From: Streptomonospora alba
GTDB lineage: Bacteria > Actinomycetota > Actinomycetes > Streptosporangiales > Streptosporangiaceae
Length of the DNA: 64,000 bases
Assembly (NCBI RefSeq): GCF_000826685.1
Contig: NZ_JROO01000032.1
Location: 62,001-126,000, forward strand
Reading direction: 5' to 3'
Each line of letters starts with the position of its first letter. Positions within the stretch are counted from its first letter, which is position 1. The notes beneath the pieces were generated by a model. That model ran no database searches. It saw only the letters and a list, made by a program, of their open reading frames with translations, and was not told the origin of the DNA. The translations under genes and the position numbers were made by a program. Below are positions 58,159-64,000 of this stretch, piece by piece.

Positions 58159-58185
58159 TTGGCGGCGGGGCCGACCGCCTATAGT
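58159..58185 (+). promoter_or_regulatory. Promoter of the leader peptide/korAB transcript
   Basis: TATAGT (58180-58185) is a strong -10 box; TTGGCG (58159-58164) is a possible -35 with a short 15-base spacer. The GTG of the leader peptide begins seven bases after the -10, so the transcript is probably leaderless. Confidence 0.6.
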
Positions 58186-58191
58186 GCAAGA

Positions 58192-58293
58192 GTGGCCGCT
58201 TTTCTTTCGACGACCGCCGAACCGGGAGTTCCGCTCACCGGTCGACGGCACGTGGACCTCGTGCGCATAGCACGCGAGCCTTGTTGTCCCTGA
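58192..58293 (+). CDS. Cysteine-ending leader peptide (putative attenuator) upstream of korAB
   Basis: This 33-residue frame (GTG 58192 to TGA 58293) reads M-A-A-F-L-S-T-T-A-E-P and ends with L-T-G-R-R-H-V-D-L-V-R-I-A-R-E-P-C-C-P. The R-R-H-V-D-L-x-R...C-C ending is the mark of actinobacterial leader peptides found before sulfur and cysteine genes; in mycobacteria such leaderless, cysteine-tailed peptides attenuate the downstream operon in response to cysteine. The start codon sits seven bases after a TATAGT box, leaving no room for a ribosome binding site. A rare ATA codon precedes the Cys pair. Downstream is korAB, whose iron-sulfur proteins need cysteine. The regulatory role is inferred. 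Confidence 0.75.
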   Translation: MAAFLSTTAEPGVPLTGRRHVDLVRIAREPCCP

Positions 58294-58573
58294 CACAGCG
58301 CCCATCCACGCACCGGCCACCGCCGGCCGAACGGCTCCTCGGCAAGGGTGCCGAGTCCGCTCGGATCCCTGATGCTTCGCCGGCGGGCACACTACGGGTG
58401 CGCACGCCACAGCCGCGGTTCGGCCGCGCGCCGGTGTCCAGGTCAGGTCCCCGCTCGAAATCCCGTGTCCGGCCACCCTCCGGCCCTGCCGGTCGACAAC
58501 GTGGTGGTGAGGACGCTGCCAACCTGAGCCGCCGACCCCATACGGCGGTTCGACGAGGAGGTCGGCGATCCCC
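58294..58573 (+). promoter_or_regulatory. korAB leader region with hairpin
   Basis: CTCGGCA (58338-58344), loop AGGG and TGCCGAG (58349-58355) form a hairpin, extended by CGG/CCG outside, about 45 bases after the leader peptide stop. The 280-base spacer up to korA holds no other gene. It is the likely site of attenuation. Confidence 0.5.
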
Positions 58574-60421
58574 GTGACCAAGCAGGTCCAGCAGATCGAT
58601 CGCGTCATCATTCGTTTCGCAGGCGACTCCGGCGACGGCATGCAGCTGACCGGAGACAGGTTCACCCAGGAGACGGCGTCCTTCGGGAACGACCTGTCGA
58701 CCCTGCCGAACTTCCCCGCGGAGATCCGTGCACCGGCGGGCACCCTGCCGGGCGTCTCCAGTTTCCAGCTCCACTTCGCGGACCACGACATCATGACGCC
58801 GGGCGACGCCCCCAATGTCCTGGTGGCCATGAACCCCGCCGCGCTCAAGGCCAACATGGAAGACGTGCCGCGCGGCGCGACGATCATCGTCAACACCGAC
58901 GAGTTCACCAAGCGCAGCCTGGCCAAGGTGGGCTACGACGGCGACCCGCTCTCCGACGGCTCGCTGTCGGAGTACAAGGTCAGCCAGGTGCCGCTGACGT
59001 CGATGACAGTGAAGGCGCTGGAAGAGTTCGACATCTCCAAGAAGGACGCCCAGCGCGCGAAGAACATGTTCGCGCTGGGGCTGCTTTCGTGGATGTACAA
59101 CCGGCCCACCGAAGGCACGCTCGGCTTCCTGAAGTCCAAGTTCGCCGGCAAGCCCGAGATTCTGGCCGCCAACGTGGCGGCGTTCGAGGCCGGGTGGAAC
59201 TTCGGCGAGACCACCGAGGACTTCGCGGTCTCCTACGAGATCAAGCCGGCCAAGCTGCCCGGGGGCACCTACCGCAACATCACCGGCAACCTGGCGATCT
59301 CCTACGGGCTGATCGCGGGCTCGCAGCTGTCGGGGCTCCCGCTGTTCCTGGGCTCCTACCCCATCACCCCGGCCTCGGACATCCTGCACGAGCTCTCCCG
59401 GCACAAGCACATGGGCGTGCGCACGTTCCAGGCCGAGGACGAGATCGCGGGCGTGGGCGCGGCGCTGGGCGCCGCGTTCGGCGGCTCGCTGGGAGCCACC
59501 ACCACCTCGGGTCCGGGGATGGTGCTCAAGGCCGAGTCCCTGGGGCTGGCGGTGATGACCGAGCTGCCGCTGCTGGTGATCGACGTGCAGCGGGCCGGTC
59601 CGAGCACGGGCATGCCCACCAAGACCGAGCAGGCCGACCTGCTGATGGCGATGTTCGGGCGCAACGGCGAGTCGCCGGTGCCCGTCGTGGCGCCGCAGTC
59701 GCCGTCGGACTGCTTCGACGTCGCGATCGAGGCCACCCGCATCGCCACGAAGTACCGCACTCCGGTGATCGTTCTCTCCGACGGCTACCTGGCCAACGGC
59801 TCCGAGCCCTGGCTCATCCCCGACGTCGCCGACCTGCCCGACCTGTCGGTGGACTTCGCCGCCGCCTCGGACGGCGAGAGCGAGTTCCGGCCCTATGAGC
59901 GCGACCCCGAGACGCTGGCCCGCCCGTGGGCGGTGCCGGGCACGGCCGGGCTGGAGCACCGCATCGGCGGCATCGAGAAGAGCGACGGCACCGGCAACAT
60001 CTCCTACAGCCCTTCCAACCACGACCTGATGGTGCGCTCCCGTCAGGCCAAGGTCGACGGGATCGCCCGCGACATCCCCGCTCTGGAGGTCGACGACCCC
60101 ACGGGTGACGCCGAGGTCCTCGTCCTCGGCTGGGGCGGCACCTACGGGTCGATCGGCGCGGGCGTGCGCCGGGTGCGGCGCGCCGGCGGAAAGGTGGCCC
60201 AGGCCCACCTGCGCCACCTCAACCCCTTCCCGGAGAACCTGGGCGAGGTCCTGCGGTCCTACGACCGCGTGATCGTCCCCGAGATCAACCTCGGCCAGAT
60301 GGGGATGCTGCTGCGCAGCAGGTACTTGGTCGACGTCATCGGCTACACGAAGGTCCGCGGGATGCCGTTCAAGGCCGAAGAGCTCGCGGGCGTGATTCAG
60401 GAGGTCATCGACCGTGTCTGA
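58574..60421 (+). CDS. korA: 2-oxoglutarate:ferredoxin oxidoreductase, alpha (gamma-alpha fused) subunit
   Basis: This 615-residue protein fuses the gamma domain (about 1-190; F-A-G-D-S-G-D-G-M-Q at the start) to the alpha domain (about 215-615), which has the Y-P-I-T-P-A-S-D-I motif and A-E-D-E-I-A-G-V-G-A-A-L-G-A, plus T-S-G-P-G-M. With KorB it oxidises a 2-oxo acid, probably 2-oxoglutarate, to the acyl-CoA and reduces ferredoxin; mycobacterial KorAB is the closest studied type. The GTG start has AGGAGG 12 bases upstream. The last eight bases overlap korB. Confidence 0.93.
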   Translation: MTKQVQQIDRVIIRFAGDSGDGMQLTGDRFTQETASFGNDLSTLPNFPAEIRAPAGTLPGVSSFQLHFADHDIMTPGDAPNVLVAMNPAALKANMEDVPRGATIIVNTDEFTKRSLAKVGYDGDPLSDGSLSEYKVSQVPLTSMTVKALEEFDISKKDAQRAKNMFALGLLSWMYNRPTEGTLGFLKSKFAGKPEILAANVAAFEAGWNFGETTEDFAVSYEIKPAKLPGGTYRNITGNLAISYGLIAGSQLSGLPLFLGSYPITPASDILHELSRHKHMGVRTFQAEDEIAGVGAALGAAFGGSLGATTTSGPGMVLKAESLGLAVMTELPLLVIDVQRAGPSTGMPTKTEQADLLMAMFGRNGESPVPVVAPQSPSDCFDVAIEATRIATKYRTPVIVLSDGYLANGSEPWLIPDVADLPDLSVDFAAASDGESEFRPYERDPETLARPWAVPGTAGLEHRIGGIEKSDGTGNISYSPSNHDLMVRSRQAKVDGIARDIPALEVDDPTGDAEVLVLGWGGTYGSIGAGVRRVRRAGGKVAQAHLRHLNPFPENLGEVLRSYDRVIVPEINLGQMGMLLRSRYLVDVIGYTKVRGMPFKAEELAGVIQEVIDRV

Positions 60422-61484
60422 GGGCAACGGCAACGGGACGGGCACCGGCTTCAAGGGCCTGGGCCTGGTCCCGAGCACCGACACCGAGTACAAGATGAAG
60501 GACTTCAAGTCCGACCAGGACGTGCGCTGGTGCCCGGGCTGCGGTGACTACGCGATCCTCGCGGCCTTCCAGGGGTTCCTGCCGGAGCTGGGCGTGCCGC
60601 GCGAGAACATCGTGATCGTCTCGGGCATCGGGTGCTCCTCGCGGTTCCCCTACTACCTGAGCACCTACGGGATGCACTCGATCCACGGCCGGGCGCCGGC
60701 GATCGCCACCGGGCTGGCGTCCAGCCGCCCCGATCTGTCGGTGTGGGTGATCACCGGCGACGGCGACGGTCTGTCCATCGGCGGCAACCACCTCATCCAC
60801 GCCCTGCGCCGCAACGTCAACGTCAACGTGCTGCTGTTCAACAACCGCATCTACGGGTTGACCAAGGGGCAGTACTCGCCGACCTCGGAATCCGGCATGG
60901 TCACCAAGTCCTCGCCGGTGGGGTCGCTGGACACCCCGTTCAACCCGGTGTCGCTGGCGCTGGGCGCCGAGGCCGGCTTCGTGGCGCGCACCGTCGACTC
61001 CGACCGCAAGCACGTCACCAGCGTGTTGCGCGCAGCCGCCGACCACCAGGGCGCCTCGTTCGTGGAGATCTACCAGAACTGCCCGATCTTCAACGACGAC
61101 GCGTTCGGCCCGCTGAAGGACCCGGGCGAGCGCGACCTGCGGCTGCTGCGCATGGAGCACGGCGAGCCGCTGCGCATCGGCTCCGACCGGGGTGTGGTGC
61201 AGGGCGACTACGGCGAACTCCGGACGGCCGACGTCGCCGAGGTGGGCGAGGACGCGCTGGTGCGCCACGACGCGCACCGGCAGGACTCCGGCTACGCGTT
61301 CGCGCTCTCGCGCATGGACTACCCGGCGTTCGAGCACGTGCCGATCGGGGTGTTCCGCGACGTGGACCGGCCCACCTACGACGGCCAGATGAACGATCAG
61401 CTGGCCGCCGCGCGCACCGAGCGCAGCGGCCACGCCGAGCTGGAGTCGCTGCTGAACAGCGGCGACACCTGGACCGTCAACTAG
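60414..61484 (+). CDS. korB: 2-oxoglutarate:ferredoxin oxidoreductase, beta subunit
   Basis: This 356-residue subunit binds thiamine diphosphate and a 4Fe-4S cluster. It has W-C-P-G-C-G-D-Y (about 38-45), G-I-G-C-S-S-R-F-P (about 70), the TPP motif G-D-G-D-G-L-S-I-G-G-N (about 119-129) ending in N-N-R-I-Y-G, and a further Cys in Y-Q-N-C-P-I-F. The GTG start overlaps the korA stop by eight bases. Together they form a complete two-subunit enzyme that feeds electrons to ferredoxin. Confidence 0.94.
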   Translation: MSEGNGNGTGTGFKGLGLVPSTDTEYKMKDFKSDQDVRWCPGCGDYAILAAFQGFLPELGVPRENIVIVSGIGCSSRFPYYLSTYGMHSIHGRAPAIATGLASSRPDLSVWVITGDGDGLSIGGNHLIHALRRNVNVNVLLFNNRIYGLTKGQYSPTSESGMVTKSSPVGSLDTPFNPVSLALGAEAGFVARTVDSDRKHVTSVLRAAADHQGASFVEIYQNCPIFNDDAFGPLKDPGERDLRLLRMEHGEPLRIGSDRGVVQGDYGELRTADVAEVGEDALVRHDAHRQDSGYAFALSRMDYPAFEHVPIGVFRDVDRPTYDGQMNDQLAAARTERSGHAELESLLNSGDTWTVN

Positions 61485-61509
61485 CCGGGCCGGGCCCGAC
61501 GGCATACGC

Positions 61510-61554
61510 CGGCGGCGGGCGGCCGCGCACCCGCGCGGCCGACCGCCGCCGTTT
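61510..61554 (+). terminator. Terminator after korB
   Basis: A GC-rich inverted repeat (CGGCGGC...GCGGCCGCG pairing with CGCGCGGCC...GCCGCCG) followed by TTT lies 25 bases past the korB stop. Confidence 0.65.
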
Positions 61555-61737
61555 CATCGCCCCCCCCGGTGCCGCGGCGCCGCCCCGGCGCGGCCGGCCG
61601 CCTGCGCCGTATCCCGTGCGGCCGTCCACAGGACATCCGTCGTGTCTGGCCTACGGGCGGCTATGCGGCCTAGGTTGGGGGGACGCCGTGCCGCAGGAGG
61701 GGCGGCACCGGCGCTCGACACGGCGGTGGGAGGCGGT

Positions 61738-63279
61738 ATGGGAGCCGGTGACACGGCACTGACCAGAGCGAGCACGGTCGACGGCATGCTGCGCAGGACT
61801 GCGGCGCGGGTTCCGCATCGCGTCGCGCTGCACTTCGGCGACCGCGAATGGACCTTCTCCGAGCTCGACCAGGGCGCCACGCGGGTCGCGGCGTGGCTGC
61901 TGGGCCTCGGGCTCACCCGCGGCGACCGGGTGGCGACCTATGGCCACAACTCCGACGCCTACCTGCTGGCGTTTCTGGGCTGCGCCCGCGCGGGCCTGGT
62001 ACACGTCCCGGTGAACCAGAACCTCGGCGGTGCCGAGCTGAGCTACCTGCTGTCCCAGTCGGGCAGCATCGTCGTGCTGGCCGATACCAAGCTCGCCGGG
62101 CGCGTCGAGGAGGTCCGCTCGCAGATCCCGGCCCGGGAGGTGCTTGCGCTGCGCGGCGCCGAGGAATCGGTGCTGGAGGTCGCGCGCGACCCCGACGCCC
62201 CCGGCGAGGTGTTCACCGACGTCGGCGACACCGACCTGGTCCAGCTGCTGTACACCTCGGGCACCACCTCCCAGCCCAAGGGCGCGATGATGACCCACCG
62301 CGCGCTGGTGCACGAGTACCTCAGCTGCCTGCACAACCTGGACATCACCGAGAACGACCGCATGCTGCATGCCCTGCCGCTGTACCACTCGGCGCAGATG
62401 CACGTCTTCCTGATGCCGGCCCTGGCGGCGGGCGCCTACAGCGAGGTCGTCGAGACGCCCGAGCCCGCCGACCTGCTGCGCCGCATCGAGGAGAACGGCG
62501 TCACCGCGTTCTTCGCCGCGCCGACGGTCTGGGCGGCGCTGTCCAACCACGCCGACTTCGCCACCCGGGACCTGTCCGGGCTGGCCAAGGCCTACTACGG
62601 CGCCGCGATCATGCCGGTTCCGGTGCTGAAGCGGATCCGGGAGCGGCATCCGGGCATCGGCTTCTACAACTGCTTCGGGCAGAGCGAGATCGGTCCCCTG
62701 GCCACGGTGCTGCGTCCCGAGGAGCACGTCGACGGGCGGATGGACTCCTGCGGGCGCCCGGTGCTGTTCGTCGAGGCGCGCCTGGTCGACGAGCAGGGCG
62801 CCGACGTCGCCCCCGGCGAGCGCGGTGAGGTCGTCTACCGCTCCCCGCAGCTGTGCGAGGGCTACTGGGAGAAGCCCGAGGAGACCAAGGAGGCGTTCCG
62901 CGACGGCTGGTTCCACTCGGGCGACATCGCGCGGCGCGACTCCGAGGGCTACTTCACGATCGTGGACCGGGTGAAGGACGTCATCAACACCGGCGGCGTG
63001 CTGGTGGCCCCGCGCGAGGTCGAGGACGTGCTCTACCACCATCCCGCTGTCGCCGAGGCGGCGGTGATCGCGGTCCCCGACGCCGCCTGGGGCGAGGCGG
63101 TCACCGCGGTCGCGGTACTGAAGGGCGCGGCGAGCGAGGAGGAGCTGATCGCGTTCGTGCGCGAACGCCTCGCGGGATTCAAGACGCCCAAGCGCGTCCA
63201 CGTGGTCGACGAACTCCCCCGCAACGCCAGCGGAAAGCTGCTCAAACGCGTACTGCGGGAGCGCTTCAGCACGGCCTGA
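61738..63279 (+). CDS. Fatty acyl-CoA synthetase (AMP-forming)
   Basis: This protein of about 513 residues belongs to the ANL superfamily. Motifs in order are the phosphate-binding Y-T-S-G-T-T-S-Q-P-K-G (about 179), the A5 Y-N-C-F-G-Q-S-E, the A7/A8 W-F-H-S-G-D-I-A and D-R-V-K-D-V-I-N-T-G-G, and the A10 catalytic lysine in R-N-A-S-G-K-L-L (about 502). It should activate a carboxylic acid, probably a fatty acid, as the CoA thioester. I chose the ATG at 61738, which follows GGGAGG; a 32-residue longer frame is low in family similarity. Acid substrate unknown. Confidence 0.9.
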   Translation: MGAGDTALTRASTVDGMLRRTAARVPHRVALHFGDREWTFSELDQGATRVAAWLLGLGLTRGDRVATYGHNSDAYLLAFLGCARAGLVHVPVNQNLGGAELSYLLSQSGSIVVLADTKLAGRVEEVRSQIPAREVLALRGAEESVLEVARDPDAPGEVFTDVGDTDLVQLLYTSGTTSQPKGAMMTHRALVHEYLSCLHNLDITENDRMLHALPLYHSAQMHVFLMPALAAGAYSEVVETPEPADLLRRIEENGVTAFFAAPTVWAALSNHADFATRDLSGLAKAYYGAAIMPVPVLKRIRERHPGIGFYNCFGQSEIGPLATVLRPEEHVDGRMDSCGRPVLFVEARLVDEQGADVAPGERGEVVYRSPQLCEGYWEKPEETKEAFRDGWFHSGDIARRDSEGYFTIVDRVKDVINTGGVLVAPREVEDVLYHHPAVAEAAVIAVPDAAWGEAVTAVAVLKGAASEEELIAFVRERLAGFKTPKRVHVVDELPRNASGKLLKRVLRERFSTA

Positions 63280-63448
63280 GCGGCGGCTGCGCGGCTCGGG
63301 GGGAGGCCCCTGCTGTGGCAGCAGGGAGCGGCCGCAGCCGAAAGCGCGGCGCGCGACGAAGGCGCGCCGCGCCCGCCCCGTCGCCCGTCACCGCCCTGAT
63401 TCGAGGCGCTCCGCGCCACCTGTTCATCGGAGGGCATAGCCTGCCGGT

Positions 63449-64000
63449 ATGCGTATTGTCATCGCCGGAGGACACGGCAAGATCGCGTTGCGGCTCGAAC
63501 GGCTCCTGGCCGAGCGCGGTGACACGCCGGTCGGCCTCATCCGCAACCCCGACCACGCCGACGACGTGCGCGCGGCAGGCGCCGAGCCCGTCGTGATCGA
63601 TCTGGAGAGCACCACCGTCACTCAGCTCACCGAGAAGGTGATGGGCGCCGACGCGGTGGTCTTCGCAGCGGGCGCCGGCCCGGGCAGCGGCCCCGAGCGC
63701 AAGGCCACCGTCGATCGCGACTCCGCGCGGCTGCTGGCCGACGCGGCCTCGCTGGCGGGCGTGCGGCGCTACATCATGGTCTCGGCCATCGCGGTGGACG
63801 AGGGCCCGGCCCCGGATGCGGAGCCGGTATGGGCCGCCTATGTCGAGGCCAAGCGCGCCGCGGACGACGACCTGCGCCAGCGCAGCCTGGAGACCGACTG
63901 GACGATCCTGCGCCCGGGGCGGCTCACCGAGGACCCGGGAACCGGGACGGTACGGCTCGCGCCCAAGGTGGAGCGGGCGGAGATCCCGCGCGAGGACGTC
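63449..64000 (+). CDS. NAD(P)-binding Rossmann protein, 3' end outside window
   Basis: The open frame begins M-R-I-V-I-A-G-G-H-G-K-I-A at the ATG 63449-63451 and runs 184 codons to the window end without a stop, so it is cut. It has the glycine-rich G-G-H-G-K-I dinucleotide loop, A-D-A-V-V-F-A-A-G-A-G-P-G-S-G at about 69-83, the S-A-I-A-V-D motif and W-T-I-L-R-P-G-R-L-T at about 151-160. This is an atypical SDR / NAD(P)H-binding (YtfG-like) protein as found widely in actinomycetes. Substrate unknown. Confidence 0.85.
   Translation, partial: MRIVIAGGHGKIALRLERLLAERGDTPVGLIRNPDHADDVRAAGAEPVVIDLESTTVTQLTEKVMGADAVVFAAGAGPGSGPERKATVDRDSARLLADAASLAGVRRYIMVSAIAVDEGPAPDAEPVWAAYVEAKRAADDDLRQRSLETDWTILRPGRLTEDPGTGTVRLAPKVERAEIPREDV

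Noticed and set aside
58235-60508. 757-codon minus-strand frame opposite korA
   Set aside because: Antisense shadow of korA; no domain and no ribosome binding site.

Overview
The window is 64 kb of very GC-rich DNA with GTG and TTG starts, tight ATGA/TGATG overlaps and an actinobacterial gene order. It runs, on the minus strand, from the RNA polymerase and ribosomal protein superoperon and then on into housekeeping and accessory genes. Gene order and protein features fit a filamentous actinomycete. I infer a member of the Nocardiopsaceae or a close relative, but no 16S rRNA is present to confirm it.

1-36.0 kb is almost entirely minus-strand core information processing. Read in the direction of transcription it runs: tRNA-Trp, secE, nusG, rplK, rplA; then rplJ, rplL; rpoB, rpoC; a very large disordered membrane protein; rpsL, rpsG, fusA, tuf (str operon); rpsJ to rpsQ (S10 operon); rplN to rplO (spc operon); secY, adk, map; and a DUF1707 membrane protein. 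Hairpins mark most operon ends. Promoter-like sites are visible before rpsL and rpoB, and an attenuator-like terminator lies in the rplJ leader. One plus-strand lipoprotein gene is inserted between the rplKA and rplJL units.

36.0-42.5 kb holds metabolic and envelope genes: an aspartate-type aminotransferase, an adenosine deaminase family enzyme, a GDT1/TMEM165 family transporter behind a yybP-ykoY type Mn2+ riboswitch, murB, the hadA/hadB dehydratase pair, rpmG, tRNA-Met and tRNA-Thr.

42.6-56.0 kb is the accessory part. It carries the remains of a Wadjet (Jet) anti-plasmid locus. A C-terminal half of JetA, an apparently complete JetB and a complete SMC-like JetC are present, but there is no JetD nuclease. 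In JetD's usual place is a separate zinc-motif AAA ATPase. Beyond this come a lipoprotein with a 9-bp tandem repeat, four tandem chaplin-like small secreted proteins, and a DUF4386-like membrane protein.

56.0-64 kb returns to core genes: tRNA-Tyr, a YajQ family protein, an HtpX protease, the korA/korB 2-oxoacid:ferredoxin oxidoreductase, an acyl-CoA synthetase, and an NAD(P)-binding protein cut by the window end. An unlisted 33-residue leader peptide ending Cys-Cys-Pro lies upstream of korAB. It sits right behind a TATAGT box, so it is probably leaderless, and it looks like a cysteine-responsive attenuator.
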